Notes: a model not told the origin generated them from the letters alone. A stretch of 17,425 nt of DNA from DATHVR01 sp035461175 (GCA_035461175.1 DATHVR010000035.1:1-17425); one strand, 5' to 3'; numbered from the stretch's first letter, positions 6,128-14,078 are shown. Made by a program: numbers and translations.

Positions 6128-7755
6128 GGCCGGTGGCCTGGGTCACCGGGCTGTTGATGCTCCTCATCGCCCTCCCGGCCGCCGCCACCGAGGGCGTCAC
6201 CGGTCAGGTGGTGACTCCGGCCGGGGCTCCGCTGCCTGATGCGATCGTGTCGGCGGGCGCCGACTCGGCCGTCACCGACGCCGGTGGCCGGTTCCATCTC
6301 CCCGGTGCCGGCCCGGGCGAGATCACGCTGTCCCGGGTGGCCTATGCCGATCGAACGGTGGCCTGGGATGGGGAGTCGGATTGGCTGACGGTTCCCCTCG
6401 TCGCCCGCACCATCCATGCCATCCACGTCGCCGGGTGGGTGGCAGCCGATGCGGGTGACTGGGACTCCATGCTCGACCTGGTGCGCGACACCACCATCAA
6501 CGCGGTGGTGGTCGACATCAAGAACGAGAACGGGCATGTCTTCCACCGCAGTGACCTGGAGACGGTCGAGCGGGCCGGTTCGCAGGCCGTCGACACCTTC
6601 GATCTGGAGGCGATCGTGTCCGAGGCGCAGGCGGCCGATGCCTACGTCATCGTGCGCATCGTCACATTCCAGGACCCGATAGTGGCCGAGGCATTCCCCG
6701 ACATGTCGATCCGGGACCGCCGCACCGGCCGGCCCTTCAACCAGGACGGGCAGCGGTTCCTCGACCCCACCGATCCGAGGGCCCGGGAGTTCGGCCTCGA
6801 CTTGGCCGAGGAGGCGTGCCGGGCCGGGGTCGACGAGGTCCAGTTCGACTACGTGCGGTTCCCGGCCGCCGACCTGAGCCAGGCCGTATTCGACGGGCGG
6901 GCCGACGCCACCGGACGCCGGCAGGCGATCGCCTCGTTTCTGGCCGAAGCCCGCCGCCTGCTCCACCCGCTGGGTTGCGCCACCGCCGCCGACATCTTTG
7001 GCTGGATCACCAACACCCCCGGCGAGGGCGGAATCGGCCAGCAACTCGAAGCGGTGGCCGGGGCGGTGGATGTGGTCTCGCCGATGATGTATCCGAGCCA
7101 CTACGAGAGCGGCTGGTATGGCTTCGCCGTCCCCAACGACCATCCCGCCGAGGTGGTCACCTATGCCAGTCGCGACGCCCTGCGGCGGATGAGGGACTCG
7201 GCGGCGGTGCTCCGGCCCTGGATTCAGGACTTCTGGTACACGCCCGGCCAGGTGCGGGCCCAGATCGATGCGCTCGACGGTCTCGGCCTGGGTTGGATGT
7301 CGTGGAACATTCTCAGCCAGTTCAGCCGCTCCGCCTATCCCCCCGCCGGCATTCTTACCGCCGGTACCTCCGCCCCACCGGTCACGGAGGCGAGTCTGGG
7401 CCGGTCCGGGTTCTGGGACGTGCCCGACGAGGACGTCTTCGCCGACGACGTCGCCTGGATGGGCGACTCGGCCATCACCGCCGGGTGCAACCCGCCCTAT
7501 TCCGACTTCTACTGTCCGGACCGGGCGGTGACCCGGGGGGAGATGGCGGCGTTTCTGGTGCGGGGTTTGGCTCTGGGGGCGGGGGAGGATCCGGGGTTCT
7601 CGGATGATGACGGGGTGTTCGGGGCGGACATCGCGGCGTTGGCGGCGGCGGGGATCACGCGGGGTTGTGATCCGCCGGTGAATTCGCGGTTCTGTCCGGA
7701 GCGGGCCGTGACTCGGGGAGAGATGGCGGCGTTCCTGCGCCGCGCCCTCGGTTAG
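6124..7755 (+). CDS. Secreted GH-like DUF4015 protein with SLH-like C-terminal repeats
   Basis: A 543-aa exported protein. Residues 1-22 form a signal peptide (hydrophobic run, cleavage near PAAA-TE). Residues 23-92 resemble a carboxypeptidase-regulatory-like beta domain (VTGQVVTPAGAPLPDAIV, TDAGGRFHLPG). Residues 97-400 match the putative glycoside-hydrolase-like DUF4015 family (TIM-barrel type). The landmarks are NAVVVDIKNENG, IVRIVTFQDP, VQFDYVRFP (239-247) and VSPMMYPSHYESGWYGF. Acidic residues at strand ends in the first and third of these would suit a hydrolase site. From about residue 430 come two SLH-like repeats, each with a Cys pair, likely for cell-envelope attachment. The enzymatic substrate is unknown. 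The start overlaps dfrA by ATGA. The last ~70 codons use GCG/GGG/CGG heavily, unlike the GCC/GGC-rich rest. Confidence 0.85.
   Translation: MRPVAWVTGLLMLLIALPAAATEGVTGQVVTPAGAPLPDAIVSAGADSAVTDAGGRFHLPGAGPGEITLSRVAYADRTVAWDGESDWLTVPLVARTIHAIHVAGWVAADAGDWDSMLDLVRDTTINAVVVDIKNENGHVFHRSDLETVERAGSQAVDTFDLEAIVSEAQAADAYVIVRIVTFQDPIVAEAFPDMSIRDRRTGRPFNQDGQRFLDPTDPRAREFGLDLAEEACRAGVDEVQFDYVRFPAADLSQAVFDGRADATGRRQAIASFLAEARRLLHPLGCATAADIFGWITNTPGEGGIGQQLEAVAGAVDVVSPMMYPSHYESGWYGFAVPNDHPAEVVTYASRDALRRMRDSAAVLRPWIQDFWYTPGQVRAQIDALDGLGLGWMSWNILSQFSRSAYPPAGILTAGTSAPPVTEASLGRSGFWDVPDEDVFADDVAWMGDSAITAGCNPPYSDFYCPDRAVTRGEMAAFLVRGLALGAGEDPGFSDDDGVFGADIAALAAAGITRGCDPPVNSRFCPERAVTRGEMAAFLRRALG
7411..7752 (+). 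repeat. Two tandem cysteine-containing SLH-like repeats
   Basis: Within the DUF4015 protein two units about 60 residues apart share the pattern: DV-A/I-A-L/W-hydrophobic, ITAGC or ITRGC, then C-x8-C, then RAVTRGEMAAFL. The Cys pairs are C455/C464 and C515/C524, with identical spacing. The TRGEMAAFL helix is the hallmark of SLH domains (TR-x-E-hydrophobic-A). The C-x8-C insertion is not part of canonical SLH and suggests one disulfide per repeat outside the cell. Confidence 0.75.
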
Positions 7756-7782
7756 GCCGCTTACGCCGGGCCGGTGCGCCGG

Positions 7783-7788
7783 TACCCT
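7783..7788 (+). promoter_or_regulatory. Putative -10 box (TACCCT) for the trp operon
   Basis: TACCCT (TANNNT) ends 9 nt before the trpE ATG, in the 42-nt spacer after the DUF4015 stop. Initiation there gives a leader of only a few nucleotides. That leaves no room for a trp attenuator, leader peptide, T-box or TRAP site upstream of trpE. A TTACGC at 7761-7766 is a weak -35 candidate (16-bp spacing). Confidence 0.4.
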
Positions 7789-7797
7789 GGGGGGTTC

Positions 7798-9258
7798 ATG
7801 GAGATCACACCCAGTCGCGAGGAATTCGAGGCTCTCTCGCAGCGCCATTCGGTGGTGCCGGTGGCCACGACGCTGGTCGCCGACCGGGAAACCCCGGTCT
7901 CTGCCTTCGAGAAACTGGCAGGTTCGGAACCGGGTTTCCTGCTCGAGTCGGTCGAGGGAGGCGAGAACTGGGGGCGGTGGTCGTTCGTGGGCTGGGACCC
8001 CGTATTCACGCTGGTGGCACGAGATGGCGAGTCCGCGCTGGAAGGCGAGGGCCCGGAACTCGCCGACGACGATCCGCTGGCGGTTCTCGAGGATCTGGTG
8101 GCGAGGCACACGGTGCCCGATCTGGAAGGGCTCCCGCCGCTCCATTCGGGTGCGGTCGGCTACCTCGCCTTCGACGCCGTCCGCTACGTCGAGCATCTGC
8201 CCCAGCGCCCGGCCGACGACCGCAACCTGCCCGAGATGGTGTGGCAGTTCGTCGGGTCCCTGGCCGCCTTCGATCGGGTCGACCAGACCATCACGCTGGT
8301 CCGCAACGTGTTCGTCGACCAGGGCCACGACTACGACTCGGCGGTGGCTTCACTGGAGGAGTCGGTACGCCGGCTGGGGGCGGGAGTTGCCTACACCCCC
8401 ACCCCGGTCGGTCCCGATCCCGAGCCGCCCGAATGGACCTCGACCTTCACCCGCGAGGACTTCGTGGCCGCGGTCGACGTGGCCAAGTCCGCCATCCGGG
8501 CCGGCGACGCCTTCCAGATCGTCCTCTCCCAGCGCCTGGCCGCCGCCGCCCCCGACGACGCCTTCGACGTCTACCGGGCCCTGCGCCTGATCAATCCTTC
8601 CCCATTCCTCTTCTTCATCCGCCATCCCGAGGTGGCGGTGGCGGGATCGTCGCCCGAGTTGATGACGCGGGTGCGCGACGGCGTCGCCTACTCGCGGCCG
8701 ATCGCCGGCACCCGGCCCCGGGGCGCCACTCCCGAAGAGGACGCCGACCTGGCCAAAGAACTGCTGGCCGATCCCAAGGAACGGGCCGAGCATGTGATGC
8801 TGATCGACCTGGCCCGCAACGACATCGGCCGGGTGTGCGAGTACGGGTCGGTCACCGTCGACGACCTGATGGTCATCGAGCGCTACTCCCACGTCATGCA
8901 CATCGTGTCCGGGGTATCGGGCCGGTTGCGGGAAGGCGTGGGCCCGGTCGATGTGCTCCGCGCTACCTTTCCCCACGGGACCGTTTCCGGCGCCCCCAAA
9001 GTGGCGGCGATCGAGTTCATCGATCGGCTCGAGCCGGTGGCGCGGGGACCGTATGCCGGCGCCGCCGGGTACATCGACTTCTCCGGCAACGTCGACACCG
9101 CCATCTGTCTGCGCACGGTCGTCCAGGCCGGAGACACCGCCTGGATCCAGGCCGGGGCCGGCATCGTGGCCGACTCTGACCCCGAAGCCGAGTACCGCGA
9201 GACCATGGACAAGGCCGCCGCCGCCCTCGCCGCCATCGCCCGGGCGGGTGCCCTGTGA
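7798..9258 (+). CDS. trpE: Anthranilate synthase component I
   Basis: A 486-aa chorismate-binding enzyme, the first committed step of tryptophan synthesis: chorismate plus ammonia (from TrpG) gives anthranilate. The C-terminal catalytic domain shows GDAFQIVLSQRL, PSPFLFFI, GSSPELM, PIAGTRPRG, LAKELLADPKERAEH, MLIDLARNDIGRV, FPHGTVSGAPK and AGAGIVADSDPEAEY, all in family order. The N-terminal domain contains LLESVEGGENWGRWSFVG, a typical ESxE/GR region where tryptophan feedback inhibition acts. A PabB role is less likely given the operon. ATG 7798 is used: a TACCCT box lies just upstream, and the 8 codons back to GTG 7774 are not conserved-looking. trpG and trpD are not nearby, so the amidotransferase subunit must come from elsewhere. 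The stop overlaps the next start (GTGA). Confidence 0.95.
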   Translation: MEITPSREEFEALSQRHSVVPVATTLVADRETPVSAFEKLAGSEPGFLLESVEGGENWGRWSFVGWDPVFTLVARDGESALEGEGPELADDDPLAVLEDLVARHTVPDLEGLPPLHSGAVGYLAFDAVRYVEHLPQRPADDRNLPEMVWQFVGSLAAFDRVDQTITLVRNVFVDQGHDYDSAVASLEESVRRLGAGVAYTPTPVGPDPEPPEWTSTFTREDFVAAVDVAKSAIRAGDAFQIVLSQRLAAAAPDDAFDVYRALRLINPSPFLFFIRHPEVAVAGSSPELMTRVRDGVAYSRPIAGTRPRGATPEEDADLAKELLADPKERAEHVMLIDLARNDIGRVCEYGSVTVDDLMVIERYSHVMHIVSGVSGRLREGVGPVDVLRATFPHGTVSGAPKVAAIEFIDRLEPVARGPYAGAAGYIDFSGNVDTAICLRTVVQAGDTAWIQAGAGIVADSDPEAEYRETMDKAAAALAAIARAGAL

Positions 9259-10150
9259 CGCTTCCCGCCTCATACGGAGACGTCACCGCCGAGTATCGGG
9301 CCGCCCGGTCGGAGGCGGGACAGGTGGCCGGACTCTACGACCTGCTCTGGTTCTCCGGTCCCGATGCGATTTCGTTCCTCGAGAGTCTCCTCTCCCAGAA
9401 CATCCAAGCCCAGGAACCCGGCACGGTGCGACGCTCGTTCCTGCTCGGGCCCAGGGGCAAGATCACCGCCCTGCTGTGGGTGCTGCGGGACACCGACCGG
9501 GTGGGCCTGGTGACCGACACCGGCTACGGACAGGTGGTGGCCGACACGCTCTCCCGCTACCGAATCCGGGTGAAGGTCGAGGTCGAGCCAGAAGCGCGTC
9601 CCCTCACCACCGTGGTGGGCCCGGAGTCGCCCGCCCCCGAAGGGTGGGCCGATTCCGATGGCGTGCTCATCGCCGCCCTCCCGCTGGGGGGGAACACCCG
9701 CAGCCTCACCACCGCCGAACCGAACCTGCGACCGGTCGGGGGGATCGCCTGGACGGCGGTGCGGGTGGAGGCGGGCGAGCCCGTGATGGGCGTCGATGTC
9801 GACGAGGGCACGATCCCCCAGGAGACCGGCCTGGTCCCCGAAGCAGTCGATTTCACCAAGGGCTGTTTCCTCGGCCAGGAACTGGTGGCGCGGATCGACA
9901 GCCGTGGCCACGTCAACCAGCGCCTGATGGGGGTGATCGTCACCACCAATGTGATCCCCCCATCGGGAGCGGAGATCGTGGCCGAGGACAAGACCGTGGG
10001 GAAGCTGACCTCGCCCACCGAATCGCTCACGCTGCGTTCGCCCGTCGGCCTGGCGCTGATCCGGCGGGAGGTGGAGGCGGGGGCGGCCGTCACCGTCCGC
10101 TGGGACGGGGGAGAGGCCACGGCCGCCGTCGCCGATCTGCCGCTGGTCGG

Positions 10151-10154
<4 letters not shown>
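9255..10154 (+). CDS. ygfZ: YgfZ/GcvT-like folate-binding protein
   Basis: A 299-aa protein of the GcvT-fold YgfZ/IBA57 family. The diagnostic motif K-G-C-[FY]-x-G-Q-E is present as KGCFLGQE at residues 202-209, followed by RIDSRGHVNQRL. The N-terminus has LLSQNIQ and SFLLGPRGKI, the usual folate-fold segments. Family members bind THF and help assemble or repair certain Fe-S enzymes; they are not the glycine-cleavage T protein itself. It lies between trpE and trpC with 4-nt overlaps on both sides (GTGA and ATGA), so it should be co-translated with them. Actinobacterial trp operons usually have a small Trp-associated membrane protein in this slot, so a soluble YgfZ here is unexpected. No tryptophan enzyme in this operon is an Fe-S protein. 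Confidence 0.88.
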
Positions 10155-10929
<775 letters not shown>

Positions 10930-10936
<7 letters not shown>

Positions 10937-10946
10937 GTCTCACCAC
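10930..10946. repeat. Hairpin over the trpC stop codon
   Basis: GTGGTGA-gtc-TCACCAC: a perfect 7-bp stem with a 3-nt loop (8+8 arms around one central T). It contains the trpC stop and the candidate GTG start of the small ORF, so if it forms in mRNA it could affect coupling at this junction. There is no T-tract, so it is not an obvious intrinsic terminator. Confidence 0.5.
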
Positions 10947-11097
10947 GAAGGGCTTTGTCCCCCGGAGCTTTGTCCCCCACGAAGTGGGGGAAGGGGCCCC
11001 CGCCGGTGGTGGTGGGGCAACATTAGAGCGGGGTAGGGGGGGACCCCGTAGGGGTCGGGTAGAGCGCGCCTTAGATGTCCCGGAGGACCCGCGATGA
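10933..11097 (+). CDS. Candidate 54-aa small ORF coupled to trpC and trpF
   Basis: This is too short for routine gene calling. GTG 10933 overlaps the trpC stop as GTGA; the frame stays open for 54 codons and its TGA (11095-11097) overlaps the trpF start as ATGA. That is the same 4-nt coupling seen at every other junction of the operon. The product would begin VSLTTKGFVPRSFVPHEVG, pass through a Gly-rich middle, and end in an Arg-rich tail (RGRGGPRRGRVERAL) then DVPEDPR. It has no Trp codon, so it is not an attenuation leader. FVPRS-FVPHE comes from a 15-nt direct repeat. I recognise no family. The main alternative is that this is a palindromic intergenic repeat whose frame is open by chance in GC-rich DNA. 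Low to moderate confidence as a real protein. Confidence 0.33.
10952..10991. repeat. 15-nt direct repeat plus 8-bp hairpin (REP-like)
   Basis: GCTTTGTCCCCC occurs at 10952-10963 and again at 10967-10978. The second copy runs into a hairpin TCCCCCAC-gaa-GTGGGGGA (10973-10991). CCACGAAG also occurs twice (10943-10950 and 10977-10984). The density of C5/G5 palindromes resembles dispersed intergenic repeats. It is the only such stretch inside the trp operon. Confidence 0.55.
11042..11056. repeat. 6-bp GC-rich hairpin upstream of trpF
   Basis: GACCCC-gta-GGGGTC, a perfect 6-bp stem with a 3-nt loop, sits 37 nt before the trpF start. A further GTCC-cgga-GGAC mini-hairpin (11077-11088) covers the trpF ribosome-binding site. 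Together they could modulate access to trpF, but nothing here shows a ligand-binding fold. Confidence 0.4.
11082..11086 (+). promoter_or_regulatory. Ribosome-binding site of trpF (GGAGG)
   Basis: GGAGG ends 7 nt before the trpF ATG. It is one of the few strong Shine-Dalgarno sites in the window; the other trp genes rely on overlapping stop/start codons. It fixes the trpF start and hints that trpF can be initiated independently. Confidence 0.7.
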
Positions 11098-11708
11098 CCG
11101 TTTGGGATTCTGAGGGCCTCTTCGTCAAGGTGTGCGGCCTGGGCACTGAAGCGGACCTCGAGGCCGCCAACCAGGCCGGCGCCGACGCGGTCGGGTTCGT
11201 GTGGTGGGAGGAGTCGCCCCGGCATCGGGAGCTGGACACCATCCGCCGGCTGGCCGCCGCCTCAGGTGTCCCCACCGTCCTGGTGACGGTCGATCTCGAC
11301 TCGGCGGCGCTGCTGGACGCAGCCGGTCGGGCCGAAGTCGATGCCGTCCAGCCCCACGGCGAGAATGCCGCCGTCGCCGCGGCCGCAGCCCGGCGTCTCG
11401 GGTTCAGGGTGATCCGGCCGGTCAAGGCGGGGTCGGTGCCGCTAGATGCCGCTCCGGACGACCTGCTATTGGTCGACACACCCCATCCCGAGCTTCCCGG
11501 CGGCAGTGGGGAGAGATTCGACTGGACCATTCTCGATCTCGAGCGGCCCTTCCTCCTGGCCGGAGGGCTGTCGCCGGACAACGTGGCAGAGGCCGTGCGG
11601 ACCGTGCGCCCGTTCGGTGTCGATGCCTCCTCGGGCCTAGAGTCGTCGCCCGGCGTCAAGGACGCCGACCTGATCCGGCGGTTCATCGAGGAAGCGAAAC
11701 AGGCATGA
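11094..11708 (+). CDS. trpF: Phosphoribosylanthranilate isomerase
   Basis: A 204-aa TIM-barrel enzyme converting phosphoribosylanthranilate to CdRP, the substrate of TrpC. The general base is C14 in VKVCGL and the general acid D128 in LLVDTP. AVQPHGE corresponds to the family's VQLHG, LLAGGLSPDNV and GVDASSGLES are the phosphate-binding loops, and it ends in KDADLIRRFIEEA. The ATG has a GGAGG site 7 nt upstream. The stop overlaps trpB (ATGA). Streptomyces and Mycobacterium lack trpF and use bifunctional PriA, so a stand-alone trpF is informative about lineage or gene acquisition. Confidence 0.94.
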   Translation: MTVWDSEGLFVKVCGLGTEADLEAANQAGADAVGFVWWEESPRHRELDTIRRLAAASGVPTVLVTVDLDSAALLDAAGRAEVDAVQPHGENAAVAAAAARRLGFRVIRPVKAGSVPLDAAPDDLLLVDTPHPELPGGSGERFDWTILDLERPFLLAGGLSPDNVAEAVRTVRPFGVDASSGLESSPGVKDADLIRRFIEEAKQA

Positions 11709-12895
11709 ACACCCCCCGACTCGACCGGCCCGATGCCGCGGGGCGATTCGGCGACTACGGAGGTCGCTTCGCTCCCGAGACGCTGATGGGCGCCCTGACC
11801 GAACTCGAGGAGGCGTTCTCGTCGGCGTGGGAGGATCCCGCCTTCCGATCCGAACTCGACGACTGGCTCACGGGCTACGTCGGCCGTCCCACCCCGCTCC
11901 ATCGAGCACCCCGGCTGAGCGATGAACTGGGCGTTGATGTGTGGCTCAAGCGCGAGGACCTCGCCCACACCGGGGCGCACAAGATCAACAATGCCGTCGG
12001 CCAGGTCCTGTTGGCCCGGCGGATGGGGAAGCGGCGAATCATCGCGGAGACCGGGGCGGGCCAACACGGCGTCGCCACCGCCACCGCCGCGGCGGCGATG
12101 GGCATGGAATGTGTTGTCTATATGGGCGAGGTCGATATCGAGCGTCAGTCCCTGAACGTGGCCCGGATGCGACTGCTGGGGACCGAGGTGATCCCGGTGA
12201 CGTCGGGGGCGGGAACGCTCAAGGACGCCGTCAACGAGGCGATGCGGGAGTGGGTGCGGACCGTTGAGACCACCCACTACGTGATCGGCTCGGTGGTGGG
12301 TCCGCATCCCTTCCCCTGGATGGTGCGGGAGATGCAGCGGGTCATCGGAGACGAGTGCCTCGAGCAGCTGGGCGACGACCTCCCCGACGTGGTGGTGGCA
12401 TGTGTCGGCGGTGGCTCCAACGCCATGGGGATCTTCTATCCCTTCGCCGGCCTCGCCGTGGACCTGGTTGGGGTCGAGGCGGCCGGCGACGGGGTGGACA
12501 CGGGTCGCCACGGTGCCTCGCTCGGGGCGGGCACGCCCGGGATCATCCATGGCAGCCGCACCTACCTGCTCCAGGACGCCGATGGCCAGGTCGAGGAGGC
12601 CCACTCCATTTCGGCCGGGCTCGACTATCCGGGTGTCGGTCCCGAGCACGCCTACTTCCTCGATGCCGGCCTGGCCCGTTATGTGTCGATCACCGATGAT
12701 GAGGCGCTGGGTGGGGTGCGGCTACTGGCCCGGACCGAGGGGATCATTCCCGCCCTGGAATCGGCTCATGCCGTGGCCTGGGTGGACAAGGCCCGCGCTG
12801 AACTGGCCGGACGGCGGGCACTGATCAACGTGTCGGGCCGGGGTGACAAGGACATGGGCACGATCGTGGAGGCGATGGAGGCGGGCAAGCTGTGA
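11705..12895 (+). CDS. trpB: Tryptophan synthase beta chain
   Basis: A 396-aa PLP enzyme joining indole and serine to make tryptophan. The PLP lysine is K93 in HTGAHKINNA. The catalytic-glutamate motif is IAETGAGQHG. The PLP-phosphate loop is CVGGGSNAMGIF, and the C-terminal SAGLDYPGVGPEH and NVSGRGDKDM are typical of TrpB1. The N-terminus GRFGDYGGRFAPETLM is canonical, supporting ATG 11705, which overlaps the trpF stop (ATGA). The stop overlaps the trpA GTG start (GTGA), the usual tight beta-alpha pairing that forms the alpha2-beta2 complex. Confidence 0.97.
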   Translation: MNTPRLDRPDAAGRFGDYGGRFAPETLMGALTELEEAFSSAWEDPAFRSELDDWLTGYVGRPTPLHRAPRLSDELGVDVWLKREDLAHTGAHKINNAVGQVLLARRMGKRRIIAETGAGQHGVATATAAAAMGMECVVYMGEVDIERQSLNVARMRLLGTEVIPVTSGAGTLKDAVNEAMREWVRTVETTHYVIGSVVGPHPFPWMVREMQRVIGDECLEQLGDDLPDVVVACVGGGSNAMGIFYPFAGLAVDLVGVEAAGDGVDTGRHGASLGAGTPGIIHGSRTYLLQDADGQVEEAHSISAGLDYPGVGPEHAYFLDAGLARYVSITDDEALGGVRLLARTEGIIPALESAHAVAWVDKARAELAGRRALINVSGRGDKDMGTIVEAMEAGKL

Positions 12896-13665
12896 TCCGC
12901 GACATCTTCTCGGCCGACCGCACTGCCCTTCTTCCCTATCTCACGGCCGGCTTGCCCGATGCCGGGGCGTCGCCCGACCTGTTCGCGGCGATGGCCGACG
13001 CCGGGGCGGACGCTTTCGAGATCGGCATCCCCTACTCGGACCCGCTGATGGACGGCCCGGTCATCCAGGCTGCCTCCGCCGCAGCGCTGGCGGCGGGGAC
13101 GAACCTCGAAGTGGCGCTCCGGGTGATCTCACAGGTGGTGGAGCGGACCGCGAAGCCCGCCCTGGCCATGACCTATGCCAACGTCGTGTTCCGGACCGGC
13201 CCGAAGGAGTTCTGCCGCCGACTGGCTGCCACGGGAGCCCAGGGGCTGATCGTCCCGGACATGCCGCTCGAGGAGTCGGCGCCGGTGGAAGGGGCGGCGG
13301 CCGCCCACGGCCTCGGGCTGGTTCTGTTCGTCGCCCCCACCTCCAGCGACGAGCGGATCGCCGCCGTCGCCGCCCACGATCCGGTCTTCATCTACGGGGT
13401 GGCCGAGATGGGTGTGACCGGTGAGCGGGAGCAATCGAGTGGCCGGGCCGCGGAGCTGGCGGCCCGGGTCCGGGCTCACACCGGGGTGCCCCTGGTCCTG
13501 GGGGTGGGGATATCGACCCCGGAACAGGCCGCCGCCGCCGGCGAGGTGGCCGACGGCGTCATCGTGGGCACCGCCCTGGTTCGCCGGGTGCTGGATGCGA
13601 CCAACCCCGCCGAAGCCGCCCGCAACCTCCACGAAGCCGTCGCCGCCCTGAGAGCCGCGCTGTAG
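12892..13665 (+). CDS. trpA: Tryptophan synthase alpha chain
   Basis: A 257-aa TIM-barrel subunit cleaving indole-3-glycerol phosphate to indole and G3P and channelling indole to TrpB. The catalytic residues are E43 in FEIGIPYSDP and D54 in LMDGP. YLTAGLPD, MTYANVVF, GLIVPDMPLEES, LFVAPTSSDERI, YGVAEMGVTGER and LGVGISTPEQ follow in family order. The GTG start overlaps the trpB stop by 4 nt. It is the last gene of the operon; a 294-nt non-coding stretch with hairpins follows. Confidence 0.97.
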   Translation: MIRDIFSADRTALLPYLTAGLPDAGASPDLFAAMADAGADAFEIGIPYSDPLMDGPVIQAASAAALAAGTNLEVALRVISQVVERTAKPALAMTYANVVFRTGPKEFCRRLAATGAQGLIVPDMPLEESAPVEGAAAAHGLGLVLFVAPTSSDERIAAVAAHDPVFIYGVAEMGVTGEREQSSGRAAELAARVRAHTGVPLVLGVGISTPEQAAAAGEVADGVIVGTALVRRVLDATNPAEAARNLHEAVAALRAAL

Positions 13666-13696
13666 CCCCTCCGGGCCATCGACGCCCACGCAGTTG

Positions 13697-13752
13697 GTGG
13701 TAGCGAGTGTTGGGTCATTCCGGGCTCAGTCATCGAGCCGAGACGCCACCAC
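13697..13752. terminator. Possible terminator hairpin of the trp operon
   Basis: Outer arms 13697-13705 and 13744-13752 pair at 8 of 9 positions. Inside them GGCTC-agtcatc-GAGCC (13723-13739) forms a 5-bp hairpin. It lies 32 nt after the trpA stop. No T-tract follows, so I regard it only as a plausible termination or mRNA-end structure. Confidence 0.35.
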
Positions 13753-13828
13753 ACATAGCTCACGACTCAAAACCCGCAACCCGTGGATCTTGTGAACGGC
13801 CGACCCCGCCGACCGCGTAGGAAAAGAT

Positions 13829-13917
13829 GCAACGGCCACCCCATGTGATCCGTCATCCTGAGCCAGGGAGTGGGGGAGTGGGGATGCGGCAAAGGATGGA
13901 CGGGAGGTGACCGTTGC
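13829..13917. repeat. 89-nt nested inverted-repeat element
   Basis: Outer arms 13829-13842 and 13904-13917 pair at 12 of 14 positions. Inner arms CGTCATCCT (13851-13859) and AGGATgGACG (13893-13902) pair over 9 bp with one bulged base. The 33-nt terminal loop is G-rich with a GGGAGTGG-type tandem. The inner GTCATCCTGAG...AAGGATG pattern resembles a widespread kind of dispersed intergenic repeat (from memory). It lies downstream of the tRNA gene and may act as its terminator. Confidence 0.5.
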
Positions 13918-13959
13918 CCTCAGGAGCATAGGGTGCGGTTTCGCGAATCTATGGTTTTG

Positions 13960-14043
13960 TGCCGGAGGCGGGACTCGAACCCGCACGCCCGTGAGGACAA
14001 TGGTGTTTGAGACCATCTTGTCTACCAGTTCCAACACTCCGGC
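13960..14043 (-). tRNA. tRNA-Leu (anticodon CAA)
   Basis: On the minus strand the 84-nt gene folds fully. The acceptor stem GCCGGAG/CTCCGGC is followed by discriminator A. The anticodon stem ATGGT/ACCAT carries loop CTCAAAC, so the anticodon is CAA (14007-14009, decoding UUG). The long class-II variable arm GTCC-tcac-GGGC is characteristic of Leu, and the T arm is GCGGG-TTCGAGT-CCCGC. The D region GGAACTGGTAGAC fits tRNA-Leu. No 3' CCA is encoded. It is transcribed away from the 92-aa ORF, with a TACACT -10 box just upstream. Confidence 0.95.
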
Positions 14044-14052
14044 GTGGAGCCA

Positions 14053-14058
14053 AGTGTA
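14053..14058 (-). promoter_or_regulatory. Putative -10 box (TACACT) for tRNA-Leu
   Basis: On the minus strand TACACT ends 9 nt before the mature tRNA 5' end, so initiation would leave only a few nucleotides to trim. No strong -35 is evident. It shares a 50-bp divergent spacer with the promoter of the 92-aa ORF. Confidence 0.45.
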
Positions 14059-14078
14059 AAGCTGTGGTACCGGGTCCA

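Larger units (their letters stand above)
13666..13959. other. Non-coding spacer after the trp operon
   Basis: There is no credible protein gene on either strand. It contains two imperfect hairpins (13697-13752 and 13829-13917, listed separately) and an 8-bp palindrome TTCGCGAA (13940-13947). The latter lies 12 nt from the tRNA-Leu 3' end. Trp-operon transcripts and the minus-strand tRNA transcript converge here, so termination signals are expected. Confidence 0.6.

Noticed and set aside
6106..8328. A 740-codon open frame on the minus strand opposite the DUF4015 gene and trpE
   Set aside because: It is antisense to two genes with clear family motifs; its composition (His/Arg/Gly-rich, no domain) is the usual by-product of GC-rich third positions.
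8951..10150. N-terminal extension of trpC by 400 codons, suggesting a fusion protein
   Set aside because: The upstream part is low-complexity Pro/Arg/Gly sequence in an alternate frame of trpE and ygfZ; TrpC has its normal length from 10151.
13863..13886. Possible G-quadruplex in the loop of the nested hairpin
   Set aside because: Only three usable G-runs of three or more are present on that strand within range; a standard four-run quadruplex is not supported.
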